Shown here: positions 49,336 through 57,865 of the stretch, one piece after another
How the letters are laid out: each line of letters opens with the position of its first letter
Numbering within the stretch: position 1 is the stretch's first letter
Origin: Pseudomonadota bacterium
GTDB lineage: Bacteria > Pseudomonadota > Gammaproteobacteria > Burkholderiales > Thiobacillaceae
Direction: 5' to 3'
Length of the DNA stretch: 64,000 nt
Assembly: GCA_021811235.1 (NCBI GenBank)
Contig: JAJZPG010000006.1
Span: forward strand, 62,001-126,000
Position numbers and translations under genes: made by a program
Notes under the pieces: model-generated
What the model saw: only the letters and a program-made list of their open reading frames with translations
What the model was told of the DNA's origin: nothing
Database searches by the model: none

Positions 49336-50310
49336 TCACCCCCTTTCCAAAATTACGAAGTCAGGCTTGAGCCAGTAGTGCCCTTTGTCGTCCTTGTCGA
49401 CGAATGTGGCGTAGACCTGCTTGTGGCGTTTGAAAATGTCTGCCGTCCGGAAGCTGGTGCCAGGCTGAAGGCCCAGCCCCTCGGCCATGTGCCGCTTGTG
49501 CACTTCGTCGCCATCGGCGTCTTCCAGAATCTTCAGGAAGAGATAGACCTGTGGTGAGAGGTCGATCGGCTCACCATTGATCAGCGCCACGCGCTGGGTG
49601 TGCATCAGTCGCAGGGACGTCTCCGCCGACGCCTGCACCGGTGCCGGGCGGGTCAGGTACGCCTCAAGGTTCTCAATCACCAGACCGGATTTCCGGATGT
49701 GGGCAATGGCCTGCAGCGGCACCAACAGGCGATCGCCCAAGGCGGTACCGAGCAAGGACGCAGGTTCACCCGCCGTGATGATCACCTCAGCGCCGGGCGC
49801 CACCAGTTGCGCCAGCTTGGCTGCCACTGGATCGGGCATCGCACTCAGCCGACGCCCAAAGAAAACCGTATGCCGCCGGCGCCGATGTTCGAACTCACCC
49901 AGCCGCCACAATACGTTGTCGACGATCGGCTCGACGGCATAGCGCGGTGCCAGCCCCAATCCTGCTGACAACCACTTGGCCAGCTTCTGCGGTTGCACCT
50001 GCCAATAATGCGCCTGTTGATTTGCCAGACCGACCCAGCCGCATTCCGGGCAATAGCCGCGATAGGGTTGCGAATCTGGCGCGGCGTGTGGCTGCGGCCG
50101 CATGGCCTCGGTGCCGCACTCCGGGCAGAGGATGTCCAGTACTCGCTCGCGGCTGACGGCGATGGCATCCAGGGCCAGCAGATGGCCATAGAACCCGGGC
50201 CGGCTCGAAAGCCAGACCGCGTCTGGGGAGATCAGCATGTCTTCACGCTCGAGCAGGCGGCAGATCTCGGCCAGCCCCTGGTCGTTCATGACCGCGACCA
50301 CCTCATTCAT
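49336..50310 (-). CDS. Unrecognised protein with zinc ribbon and possible winged helix
   Basis: 324 residues. A treble-clef/zinc ribbon is formed by C62-P-E-C65 and C87-P-E-C90 (CPECGTEA, YCPECGWVG). A central region (~125-230) has an arginine cluster (EFEHRRRRHTVFFGRR) that could bind nucleic acid. The C-terminal ~90 residues (RVALINGEPIDLSPQVYLFLKIL ... RTADIFKRHKQVYATFV) resemble the winged-helix fold of OmpR-type DNA-binding domains. No enzyme motif is visible. The start overlaps the upstream gene by 8 nt, so the two are coupled. The pair faces an XRE/ImmA pair across a 267-bp intergenic region. Confidence 0.7.
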   Translation of the reverse strand: MNEVVAVMNDQGLAEICRLLEREDMLISPDAVWLSSRPGFYGHLLALDAIAVSRERVLDILCPECGTEAMRPQPHAAPDSQPYRGYCPECGWVGLANQQAHYWQVQPQKLAKWLSAGLGLAPRYAVEPIVDNVLWRLGEFEHRRRRHTVFFGRRLSAMPDPVAAKLAQLVAPGAEVIITAGEPASLLGTALGDRLLVPLQAIAHIRKSGLVIENLEAYLTRPAPVQASAETSLRLMHTQRVALINGEPIDLSPQVYLFLKILEDADGDEVHKRHMAEGLGLQPGTSFRTADIFKRHKQVYATFVDKDDKGHYWLKPDFVILERG

Positions 50311-51538
50311 GCATGACTCCTTCGGCTTCCTCCGTCAGCTTGGCTGTCGCGGATGACTGCATGACACCCAGTGCGCGCAGCAGCGATTCCACCAGGCGGG
50401 CATCAGCCTCTTCCATGTCGCGCAGATTGCTGATCCCACTTTGCTTGAGATCGATGTGCAGCACACGGCTGGCTTTGCCGGGCTGCAACGGCTCGAAGTA
50501 CAGCGAGACCACGGCGTCGATGATGTTGAAGCCTTGTCCCATCAGGATGGGGCTGATTTGCTGGGCAGAGAGACAGGCCAGCACATCGGGCGCATCTTTC
50601 TCCCCCGGCGGCTTGATCTGGTAGTCGCAAATCGGGGGATGGATGGCCCGCACTTTCGCCTGCGATAAACGGATGCGCTCGACCCGGTGTGCCGCGAGGT
50701 CGCATACGCTGCCATCAAACAGCTCGAAGCCGTCGCGCAGACGGTTGAGAAAAAACATCGGCTTCTCTATGTCCTTGGGCTGCAGCACTGCCTTGAATAC
50801 ATGCTTGCCGAGGTGCTCCAGCAAGGTCTGCTGTGTCTTGGCACCACCGGGCGCCAGCACATCAATCACCCCGCTGGCCGGGTAGATGACGACATCCATG
50901 GCCATGGGTGGTCGGACGTCACGCCAGTGCGCCCGGTTGTCGTCGCCAAATTCCAGCTGACGCTGGGCGTTGTCCTCAATGAGGATGCCCAGTTGCACGC
51001 CACCATCCAGATGCCGGTCCAGGGTGTCGATCTGACAGGCGCGCGGCGTCCCCTTGCGCGGCGTGAATGCGGTGGCCAGTGCCACCTCGAGGGCGCGAAT
51101 GTCTTCCTGGCCACGGAACAGCGCATCGACGGGCGGCACCTGCAAGCGTTTCCACCCACGCTTGCCAATGCGCAGGCTCACCGCGTAGATGGCCTCGGCC
51201 GTGGCGAACAGGTCAGGCCAGTTGGCCATGACCCACAAGGCGCGCTCGGCATCGCTGGAGAATTTCGTGAAATCCTCATGGATCGCGGAGTCCGGTGGGG
51301 CGGTGTTGCGCAGGGCATCGACACCACGCCCGTTGGCCAAGTCATGCACGCGCCGCATCTCGGCGTACAACACCTCTCGTTGGACGGTAGGCAGGGCATC
51401 GATGATCTCAGTAACGGCATTGACCAGCTTGTCGTCGACAGGATCGGCGGGTAGTTCCAACTTGCGAGACTGCAGGTAGAACTTCCAGGCGTGCGCTGGG
51501 ATTTGGCGGATGAGTTGACGGTAGTTGAAGGCGGCCAT
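50303..51538 (-). CDS. Unrecognised 411-residue protein of the mobile element
   Basis: A mixed alpha/beta soluble protein with no signal peptide or transmembrane helix. The N-terminal ~130 residues are helical (YRQLIRQIPAHAWKFYLQSR, ALPTVQREVLYAEMRRVHDL). The middle has beta-rich stretches with acidic residues (HLDGGVQLGILIEDNAQRQLEFGDD, MDVVIYPASGVIDVLAPGG). The C-terminus has VLHIDLKQSGISNLRDMEEAD. No nuclease, helicase or Walker motif was found. Start ATG 51538. It is first in a two-gene operon with the zinc-ribbon protein, divergent from XRE and ImmA genes. Confidence 0.7.
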   Translation of the reverse strand: MAAFNYRQLIRQIPAHAWKFYLQSRKLELPADPVDDKLVNAVTEIIDALPTVQREVLYAEMRRVHDLANGRGVDALRNTAPPDSAIHEDFTKFSSDAERALWVMANWPDLFATAEAIYAVSLRIGKRGWKRLQVPPVDALFRGQEDIRALEVALATAFTPRKGTPRACQIDTLDRHLDGGVQLGILIEDNAQRQLEFGDDNRAHWRDVRPPMAMDVVIYPASGVIDVLAPGGAKTQQTLLEHLGKHVFKAVLQPKDIEKPMFFLNRLRDGFELFDGSVCDLAAHRVERIRLSQAKVRAIHPPICDYQIKPPGEKDAPDVLACLSAQQISPILMGQGFNIIDAVVSLYFEPLQPGKASRVLHIDLKQSGISNLRDMEEADARLVESLLRALGVMQSSATAKLTEEAEGVMHE

Positions 51539-51805
51539 CTTGTTTTTCCTTTTTGCTGGGCCGCCGTGCCGATGACTTCTTGTGTGCGCGAGAGGCCTGG
51601 GTTGGTTACACTGTTCTCAACACCGTATCGCACAACAAAGCAAAATGTATTTGTTCGCTATATCGGGTGTTTGATGGAATTTAATGGTGGATGATTGTGT
51701 TGTCAAGCCGGTGCGGATTCGTTCGAAATAACGTAATATCTCGGTCTGTGCAAAACGCTACCCGTCCCCCTGTTCGCGTGGGGCTGAGAGAACACAGGAG
51801 AAACC

Positions 51806-52132
51806 GTGGCAACCCCACTGGGTGACAAAATTCGCAGACTGCGTCGTGAGCAGAAGTTGAGTCTCGACGCACTGGCCGCCGCAGCCGGCATGAGCAAGAG
51901 CTATCTGTGGGAGTTGGAGAACAACGACGATGCCAACCCCACCATGGAAAAACTGGCCAGCATCGCCGCTGTCCTGAACGTCACGCCAGAGTTCCTGGCG
52001 CACAACGAGCTGGCAGACCAGCCGGAGGATGCCTTCGACAAGGCGTTCTTCCGCAACTACAAGACGCTCAAACCCGAGACCAAGCATCAGCTCCTTGAGA
52101 TCCTGAAGACCCTCAAGAAAACCCAAGGATGA
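51806..52132 (+). CDS. XRE-family HTH transcriptional regulator
   Basis: 108 residues. N-terminal HTH_3 domain (6-60): LGDKIRRLRREQKLSLDALAAAAGMSKSYLWELENNDDANPTMEKLASIAAVL. A C-terminal tail (65-108) is probably used for dimerisation. GTG start at 51806, set by AGGAGA. It overlaps the next gene by ATGA. Together they form the XRE + ImmA/IrrE pair known from ICEBs1 and Deinococcus, where cleavage of the repressor by the protease induces the element. It probably represses the 51539-51805 divergent promoters. Confidence 0.9.
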   Translation: MATPLGDKIRRLRREQKLSLDALAAAAGMSKSYLWELENNDDANPTMEKLASIAAVLNVTPEFLAHNELADQPEDAFDKAFFRNYKTLKPETKHQLLEILKTLKKTQG

Positions 52133-53085
52133 GTGCCCCGCCCAACAAGCCGGCGCCTTGGGCCAACCGGCTGAACAAGCTCTTGGATCAGTTTCACACC
52201 GTCCATGGCGGCGACCGATTTCCGGTCGATGTGGAAGCGCTGATTCGGGAAGTGCCGGGCACTTTCCAGACCGGCGAGCCGATCACCATTCAGGGCGAGG
52301 CGATGGACCCGGAGTTCGAGGGGGCGCTGTTCAACCTGAATGCCGATGCGCCGGGCAAGGGCAACTGGGCCATCATCTACAACCAGGCGATCAGCTCACC
52401 GGGGCGAATCCGCTTCACGCTGGCACACGAGCTGGGGCATTACCTGGTGCATCGCCATCTGCAGACGTCTTTCAACTGCAGCGAGGTGGACACCACTCAG
52501 TGGGACAGCGACGAGCGGAAGATTGAGTCAGAAGCGAACACCTTTGCGTCGTACCTGCTGATGCCTGCCGACGATTATCGTCGGCAGATCCAGGGGACGG
52601 CCATCGATCTGGATGTGCTCGGCGCGTGTGCGGATCGGTATGGCGTTTCCATGACGTCGGCTATCCTCAAGTGGCTGGAGCTCACGCCCCAGCGTGCGGT
52701 GCTGGTCATGTCGCAGAACGGGATCGTTCAGTGGGCTTGCGGCAGTGAGTCGGGCAAGTGGCTCTCCATGCATCTGAACAAACGGCTGGCCAACGGTCAG
52801 CGACGGCCACTGCCTGCCAGGAGTGCCACACGTTTGGGAACGGACACCAACGTCGATCGGCTGGGCACGCCGATCGATGCGCGCATCTGGTTTCCGCAGG
52901 AGCCCGAAGGCATGGTGGCGCGGGAGATGCGCATCGCGTCGGATTTCTACCGTCAAACGATGACGCTGCTGGTCCTGCCGCCCGAGGTCAAGCCCTGGGA
53001 GCGAGAAAAGATGGACGATGACGACGATGGCCTTGAAAACACCTTCGATCGTTTCGTGCGTAACGGTCAGCCGCCAGTGCGCTGA
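52129..53085 (+). CDS. ImmA/IrrE-family zinc metallopeptidase
   Basis: 318 residues. The zinc protease core has the motif H100-E-L-G-H104 (FTLAHELGHYLVH), followed by the third-ligand region SEANTFASYLLMP with its Glu. Residues 1-60 form an N-terminal domain. A C-terminal half (~185-318) of unknown function carries WACGSESGKWLSMHLNKR and an acidic tail EKMDDDDDGLENTFDRFV. It starts inside the XRE stop codon (ATGA), so repressor and protease are co-produced. The substrate is likely the XRE protein (family inference). Confidence 0.9.
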   Translation: MSAPPNKPAPWANRLNKLLDQFHTVHGGDRFPVDVEALIREVPGTFQTGEPITIQGEAMDPEFEGALFNLNADAPGKGNWAIIYNQAISSPGRIRFTLAHELGHYLVHRHLQTSFNCSEVDTTQWDSDERKIESEANTFASYLLMPADDYRRQIQGTAIDLDVLGACADRYGVSMTSAILKWLELTPQRAVLVMSQNGIVQWACGSESGKWLSMHLNKRLANGQRRPLPARSATRLGTDTNVDRLGTPIDARIWFPQEPEGMVAREMRIASDFYRQTMTLLVLPPEVKPWEREKMDDDDDGLENTFDRFVRNGQPPVR

Positions 53086-53245
53086 CGACACGCCCCCGAG
53101 CTGACTGACTTTTGTCGCCAGCACGCGACCTTCGGAAAACATTCGCCCTTGTTAGCAACTGCCCGCAACGGGCCGTAATTTCCTGCTCGGAATTCCGGCG
53201 ACCTGCCGGTGAAATGGTGGCAGTTTTTCATCATGAAAGCCTGCC

Positions 53246-53482
53246 ATGTCACATCTCGAACATCACTCCAAATCCGCCGACCGCGATACCCGTGAGCTCG
53301 GCCGATCCCCTTGTCAGGAAATCGCGCAGCTGCTGGCCGCCGGCATTCTCCGGGCACGTACAGGCGCAGCGCTGACGAGCTCATGTCAGCATGACGCCAC
53401 GGCTGGCGACATACCGCTTGGCTTTACTGGCCACCAGCGCGTTCATACGAACCCGTCTCAACAAGAAGGAGTTTTCGTATGA
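53246..53482 (+). CDS. Small hypothetical protein leading the recombinase cassette
   Basis: 78 residues (MSHLEHHSKSADRDTRELGR...). The middle CQEIAQLLAAGILRAR resembles small proteins that often precede DUF2924/recombinase genes. The stop overlaps the DUF2924 ATG (ATGA), which supports translation. No function is known. The AT/GC content and lack of a strong ribosome-binding site leave doubt. Confidence 0.5.
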   Translation: MSHLEHHSKSADRDTRELGRSPCQEIAQLLAAGILRARTGAALTSSCQHDATAGDIPLGFTGHQRVHTNPSQQEGVFV

Positions 53483-53949
53483 CGACACACGCAAGCAAAG
53501 AAACGGTCGCTGCGCGTCTCGCGCAATTGCCCTACCTGCCGATGGAAAATCTCTGGGCGCTTTGGGATCAGCACTTTGATCGTCGCCCTGGCCATCATCA
53601 CCGCACCTGGCTTGAAAATCGGCTGGCTTACAAGATTCAGGAAGAGGCCTTCGGCGCGATGTCGCAATCGCTGAAGCGCCGTCTGGAAAAAATCGGTGAA
53701 ACCGGCGAGGTATCCAACCAGAAGCGCAGAGCAGAAAACCAGCTCGCACCGGGCGCCACCCTGATCCGCGAGCACAACGGGATTGCCCATCAGGTCAAAG
53801 TCCTGGATGACGGGCGTTTCGAATACCAGGCCCGCGCCTACAAGAGCTTGTCCGGGGTGGCCAAGGCCATCACCGGCACCGCCTGGTCGGGACCGGCATT
53901 CTTCGGACTGCGCCAACCCGCGTCCAAGCGCAAGGGGGCCTTGGCATGA
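53479..53949 (+). CDS. DUF2924 protein (recombinase partner)
   Basis: 156 residues. DUF2924 pattern: LAQLPYLPMENLWALWDQHFDRRPGHHHRTWLENRLAYKIQEEAFG, then the C-terminal part ATLIREHNGIAHQVKVLDDGRFEYQARAYKSLSGVAKAITGTAWSGPAFFGL. The latter is a compact beta domain that also occurs in other DNA-handling proteins. Always found next to a large serine recombinase, as here; it may assist site-specific recombination. ATG 53479 overlaps the previous stop and its own end overlaps the recombinase start. Confidence 0.9.
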   Translation: MTTHASKETVAARLAQLPYLPMENLWALWDQHFDRRPGHHHRTWLENRLAYKIQEEAFGAMSQSLKRRLEKIGETGEVSNQKRRAENQLAPGATLIREHNGIAHQVKVLDDGRFEYQARAYKSLSGVAKAITGTAWSGPAFFGLRQPASKRKGALA

Positions 53950-55394
53950 GAAAACCCACCCCCTATCCAAACACGCAAACACCTGCCACCACCCCCAAGC
54001 GGCGCTGTGCGGTCTACACCCGCAAGTCCTCCGATGAAGGCCTGGACATGGAATACAACAGCTTGGAGGCGCAGCGTGACGCCGGGCTTGCGTACGTTGC
54101 CAGTCAGCGCCACGAGGGCTGGATTGCCGTGGCCGATGGCTATGACGACGGTGGCTTCTCGGGCGGCAACATGGAGAGGCCCGCGCTGCGCCGATTGATG
54201 GCTGACATCGAGGACGGAAAGATCGACATCGTCGTGGTCTACAAGATCGACCGCCTGACGCGCAGCCTCCCGGATTTCGCGAGGCTGGTCGAAGTGTTCG
54301 ATCGGCACGGCGTCTCGTTCGTGTCTGTGACCCAGCAGTTCAACACCACGACGTCGATGGGGCGCCTGACGCTCAACATCCTCCTCTCCTTTGCCCAGTT
54401 CGAGCGTGAGGTCACGGGTGAACGCATCCGCGACAAGATTGCCGCAAGCAAGGCCAAGGGGATGTGGATGGGCGGCGTGCCGCCCTTGGGTTATGACGTC
54501 AAGGATCGCAAGCTGGTCGTCAACGAAAGGGAGGCGGCGCTGGTGCGCGAGATCTTCACCCGTTACGCCGAGCATGGATCGGCCGCACGTCTGGTGCGCG
54601 AACTCCAGGTCGAAGGCCACACCACCAAGTCCTGGGAGACCCAGACCGGGAAGTTTCACCACGGTCGGATCATTGATCAGCAGTACCTGTTCAAGCTGCT
54701 GCGTAACCGTCTGTACCTGGGTGAGATCACGCACAAGGGCGAGGTTTTCAAGGGCCAACACCAGCCCATCATCTCGGCGGCGCAATGGGAGGCGGTCGAC
54801 GCCATCATTGCGCAACGCAAGCGCAGCACGACCCGTGACCGATACAACGAGACGCCGGCGCTGCTGGCGGGATTCCTCTATGCCCCCGACGGCCAGCGCA
54901 TGCTGCCCACTTACACGCAGAAGAAAAACGGCAAGCGTTACCACTACTACGTCCCTTACCTGGAAAAGCGGCAGGCTGCCGGAGCATCACGTATTCCCGG
55001 ACAGCGCAGCATGGGGCCGATGCCCGCCGCTGAAATCGAGTCGGCTGTGTTGATGCAGGTCCTGCGCGTATTGCAGGAACCCGAGATGATCATCGGCGTG
55101 TGGCGCGAAGTGCTGGCAATGCAGGAGCAACCCGGGCTCGACGAGGCCATGGTCGTGGTGGCCATGCGCCGCATCGGTGACATCTGGGCGCAGATGTTCC
55201 CGGTGGAACAGCATCGCATCATGCGGCTGCTGATTGAGCGTGTGCAACTGCACCCGAATGGTCTTGACATCGTCTGGCGTGAAGACGGATGGCACAGATT
55301 CCGGCGTGAACTGGCCCAGCACCCCTTTGTGGTGGAGCAGAAAGAGGCGCCCGCCATGGGGCACCTCGGCCATGATGAAGAGGTGATGGCATGA
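53946..55394 (+). CDS. Large serine recombinase (integrase)
   Basis: 482 residues. N-terminal resolvase catalytic domain (~20-165): CAVYTRKSS with nucleophile Ser28/29 (YTRKSSDE), then SLEAQRD, VVYKIDRLTRSLPDF and GRLTLNILLSFAQFEREVTGERIRDK. It continues through the recombinase domain (~180-290, GGVPPLGYDVKDRKLVVNE) and a zinc-ribbon-like region (LLAGFLYAPDGQRMLPTYTQKKNGKRYHYY), ending in a helical C-terminus. The usual zinc Cys pair is replaced. It should integrate or excise the element at att sites. Translationally coupled with both neighbours. Confidence 0.93.
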   Translation: MRKPTPYPNTQTPATTPKRRCAVYTRKSSDEGLDMEYNSLEAQRDAGLAYVASQRHEGWIAVADGYDDGGFSGGNMERPALRRLMADIEDGKIDIVVVYKIDRLTRSLPDFARLVEVFDRHGVSFVSVTQQFNTTTSMGRLTLNILLSFAQFEREVTGERIRDKIAASKAKGMWMGGVPPLGYDVKDRKLVVNEREAALVREIFTRYAEHGSAARLVRELQVEGHTTKSWETQTGKFHHGRIIDQQYLFKLLRNRLYLGEITHKGEVFKGQHQPIISAAQWEAVDAIIAQRKRSTTRDRYNETPALLAGFLYAPDGQRMLPTYTQKKNGKRYHYYVPYLEKRQAAGASRIPGQRSMGPMPAAEIESAVLMQVLRVLQEPEMIIGVWREVLAMQEQPGLDEAMVVVAMRRIGDIWAQMFPVEQHRIMRLLIERVQLHPNGLDIVWREDGWHRFRRELAQHPFVVEQKEAPAMGHLGHDEEVMA

Positions 55395-55858
55395 GCCAAT
55401 CCACCCCGCAACGTTGCAAGATCGAGATATCGGTGTCGGGTCCGTCGCGTGAATACCAGAGTCAGGGCTCGGCGGTGACCTTCGTCCCCTTGACCATCAA
55501 GCGCCGGCATACCCGCAAACTGTTGATCGCACCCCCTGGTCAGGAAGATGCCAAGGTCCGATCATCATTCGACTTGCCCATGATCCGCACGATCGGCAAG
55601 GCTTTCTACTGGCAAAAGCTGCTCGACAGCGGTGAGGTCGCCAATGCCACCGAACTGGCGCGGCAATTGAAGCTGGAGCCTGGCTGGGTCGCCGAGGTGC
55701 TGCGGCTCACGCGCCTCGCACCAGACATCGTACAGGCCATTCTGGATGGGCGGCAGCCGCGCCACCTCAATCTTCACGCGATCCGGGGCCGGCAGGCGGA
55801 CGTGCCCGTGGACTGGGATGAGCAGCGACGGTTGCTGGGGTTTCGGCCGATGGCCTGA
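55391..55858 (+). CDS. Recombinase-associated HTH protein
   Basis: 155 residues. N-terminal basic beta segment (ITFVPLTIKRRHTRKLLIAPPG), then a helix-turn-helix: IRTIGKAFYWQKLLDSGEVANATELARQLKLEPGWVAEVLRLTRLAPDIVQAIL. This last looks like the KorB/ParB-type or LuxR-like DNA-binding unit. It overlaps the recombinase stop (ATGA). This third gene is the usual companion of DUF2924 recombinases and could act as recombination directionality factor or regulator (inference). Confidence 0.8.
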   Translation: MSQSTPQRCKIEISVSGPSREYQSQGSAVTFVPLTIKRRHTRKLLIAPPGQEDAKVRSSFDLPMIRTIGKAFYWQKLLDSGEVANATELARQLKLEPGWVAEVLRLTRLAPDIVQAILDGRQPRHLNLHAIRGRQADVPVDWDEQRRLLGFRPMA

Positions 55859-55968
55859 TCACGGCAGAACCCGGTCCTCTTCGCCTCACAACCCCTCATC
55901 GGTCTGCTTGCACCCACTGCAGGCATTTTTTTCACCCGAATGCTGGCACAGGCATCAATTGCCTGATC

Positions 55969-56010
55969 TGCCCACCGTCTTCGTCCACCTTGCCCACCGG
56001 TTTGCCCACC
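55969..56010. repeat. Three direct TGCCCACC repeats upstream of the excisionase-like gene
   Basis: TGCCCACC occurs at 55969, 55991 and 56003 in a 206-bp gap. The spacing (22 and 12 bp, about two turns and one turn) suits protein-binding iterons. No gene is present in 55859-56064. Confidence 0.45.
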
Positions 56011-56064
56011 CCCTGAATTCCAAACTGCACTCACGTTTTCGCAATCACCTGAAAGGAGATCAAC

Positions 56065-56277
56065 GTGAGTGTCAAACACCTGAATCAGCGCCAACTGGCT
56101 GAGCGCTGGAATGTCGCGGAGGCCACGCTCGAGCGTTGGCGATCTGCCGGTATCGGGCCGGTGTACCTGAAATTGCAGGGCCGCGTCCTCTACCGCGTCG
56201 AGGACATCGAGGAGTACGAGGCGAGGAGTCTGCACAGCAGCACGTCGTCGCGTGTCATGGCGGGAGGTGTGGCATGA
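56065..56277 (+). CDS. Excisionase/AlpA-like HTH protein
   Basis: 70 residues. MerR-like winged HTH (HTH_17): LNQRQLAERWNVAEATLERWRSAGIGPVYLKLQGRVLYRVEDIEEYE. GTG start after AGGAGAT. Its stop overlaps the next start (ATGA). Proteins like this act as excisionases or activators of early genes in phages; it is the first gene of the phage replication cluster. It probably binds near its own promoter, possibly at the TGCCCACC repeats (inference). Confidence 0.88.
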   Translation: MSVKHLNQRQLAERWNVAEATLERWRSAGIGPVYLKLQGRVLYRVEDIEEYEARSLHSSTSSRVMAGGVA

Positions 56278-56756
56278 ACCAACGCCATCTGCCCCCGCAA
56301 CAGCAGGATGTGCTGTCCATCCCGGCCACTGATCTGGCTGCATTCGATGCCCGCAGCCTGTTCCAACTGAAGACGCTGGCCGCCGACCGCCTGGCCACTG
56401 CCAAGGCTGAAGTCGATCACATCGAACATGCCCTGAACCTCAAGTACGCCGAGCGCGCCAAGCACCTGCGCCTGGTCGCCGGCAAAGACAGTGGCGTCGT
56501 GCATTTCGATGATGGCAACGTGCGCATCACGGCTGACCTACCCAAGAAGGTCGAGTGGGATCAGGCACTGCTCGCCAATCTCGAAGCTCGCATTGCCGCC
56601 AATGGCGACAACCCCCGTGAATTCATCGAGGTCAGCTACCGCGTCTCAGAGACCAAGTTCTCCGCCTGGGCGAGCGCCCTGCGCGAGCAATTCATTCCCG
56701 CACGAACCGTGAAGGTGGGCAAGCCCAGCTTCCGTCTCGCCCTGCTTTCGGAGTAA
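56274..56756 (+). CDS. Unrecognised phage early protein
   Basis: 160 residues. The N-terminal third is a coiled-coil-like helix (LFQLKTLAADRLATAKAEVDHIEHALNLKYAERAK). A beta-rich core with VHFDDGNVRITADLPKKVEWD follows, and then VSYRVSETKFSAWASALREQFIPARTVKVGKPSFRL. Similar proteins occur in phage recombination modules; no catalytic motif is seen. Coupled to the excisionase-like gene by ATGA. Confidence 0.7.
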   Translation: MNQRHLPPQQQDVLSIPATDLAAFDARSLFQLKTLAADRLATAKAEVDHIEHALNLKYAERAKHLRLVAGKDSGVVHFDDGNVRITADLPKKVEWDQALLANLEARIAANGDNPREFIEVSYRVSETKFSAWASALREQFIPARTVKVGKPSFRLALLSE

Positions 56757-56761
56757 CCACC

Positions 56762-57046
56762 ATGTTCAAAAATCTCATCGAATCCCTGCGCAAGAAAACC
56801 CTGTCCCTGTCCGACCTGCCGGAAACCATCCGCGTGCCGGGCCACGCCGGGCAGACCGAGATCGACCGCCTTCCGCTCGACCAAGCATCGGTCGATGACC
56901 TGGCCTTTGCCATCCAGGGGCTGGAAGCCCGCTCGTCTGAGATCTCCTGCCAATTGCATTCCCTGCGCCGCCTGCATGACCTGGCGCGCGTCCGGGGTGC
57001 GCTCGGCACGGACAAGGTCATCGAGATCTTTGGTGGGGAGGTCTGA
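56762..57046 (+). CDS. Small phage protein of unknown function
   Basis: 94 residues, acidic-helical, with ESLRKKTLSLSDLPETIRVPGHAGQTEI and a C-terminal coiled-coil segment SVDDLAFAIQGLEARSSEISCQLHSLRRLHDLARVRGA. It starts 6 bp after the preceding stop and ends 2 bp before the ATPase gene, so it is in the same operon. No family recognised. Confidence 0.7.
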   Translation: MFKNLIESLRKKTLSLSDLPETIRVPGHAGQTEIDRLPLDQASVDDLAFAIQGLEARSSEISCQLHSLRRLHDLARVRGALGTDKVIEIFGGEV

Positions 57047-57047
57047 C

Positions 57048-57851
57048 ATGAGCTTTCCCTTCATCACCGCCGAGCAGCGCCTCGCAGAAAAGCGTGGCTC
57101 CAAGGGCGTCATTCTTGGGCCATCAGGTGTGGGCAAAACCACGCTGCTCAAAACCGCCGATGCGGCCCGCACCCTGTTCATTGACCTGGAGGCCGGCGAT
57201 CTGGCCGTGTTGGATTGGCCTGGTGACAGCGTGCGTCCGCGCACCTGGCAGGAATGCCGGGATCTGGCCTGCTACATCGGTGGCCCGAATCCCGCGCTGC
57301 GCGACGACCAGTCCTACAGCCAGGCGCATTACGACCAAGTGTGCGCCCAGTATGGCGATCCAGCCATGCTGGCCAAGTACTCGCTGATCTTCGTCGACTC
57401 CATCACGGTTGCTGGTCGCCTGTGCCTCCAATGGGCCAAGGGTCAGCCACAGGCCTTCTCCGAAAAAACCGGCAAGCCTGACACGCGCGGCGCCTATGGC
57501 CTGCATGCCAGCGAACTGGTTGGGTGGCTCACCCAGTTGCAGCATGTCCGTGACAAGGACATCTGGCTGGTCGGGATCCTCGACGAAAAGCTCGACGACT
57601 TCAACCGCAAAGTGTTCAGCCCGCAGATCGAGGGCTCCAAAGCTGCGCTGGAACTGCCCGGCATTGTCGATCAGGTCATCTCGATGGTGGTGCTCAAGTC
57701 GGATGAAGGCACCCCTTATCGGGCCTTCGTCTGCCAGCACATCAATCCCTGGGGCTACCCCGCCAAAGACCGTTCCGGACGACTGGAGGTCGTCGAGGAG
57801 CCGCATTTGGGCCGCCTCATTTCCAAGATCACCGCGCCGCGCGCGCAATAA
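57048..57851 (+). CDS. RecA-like AAA_24 ATPase (Sak4-type candidate)
   Basis: 267 residues. Walker A GPSGVGKTTLL (about 24-34), LFIDLEAGDLAVL, then Walker B-like SLIFVDSITV at ~110-120. Such proteins (AAA_24, phage nucleotide-binding, Sak4 group) are RecA-core single-strand annealing or recombination proteins that need a phage ssDNA-binding protein. The next gene may be that partner. ATG 57048 is directly after the previous stop. A C-terminal basic tail follows LEVVEEPHLGRLISKITAPRAQ. Confidence 0.85.
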   Translation: MSFPFITAEQRLAEKRGSKGVILGPSGVGKTTLLKTADAARTLFIDLEAGDLAVLDWPGDSVRPRTWQECRDLACYIGGPNPALRDDQSYSQAHYDQVCAQYGDPAMLAKYSLIFVDSITVAGRLCLQWAKGQPQAFSEKTGKPDTRGAYGLHASELVGWLTQLQHVRDKDIWLVGILDEKLDDFNRKVFSPQIEGSKAALELPGIVDQVISMVVLKSDEGTPYRAFVCQHINPWGYPAKDRSGRLEVVEEPHLGRLISKITAPRAQ

Positions 57852-57865
57852 GCAGGAGAGTATTC

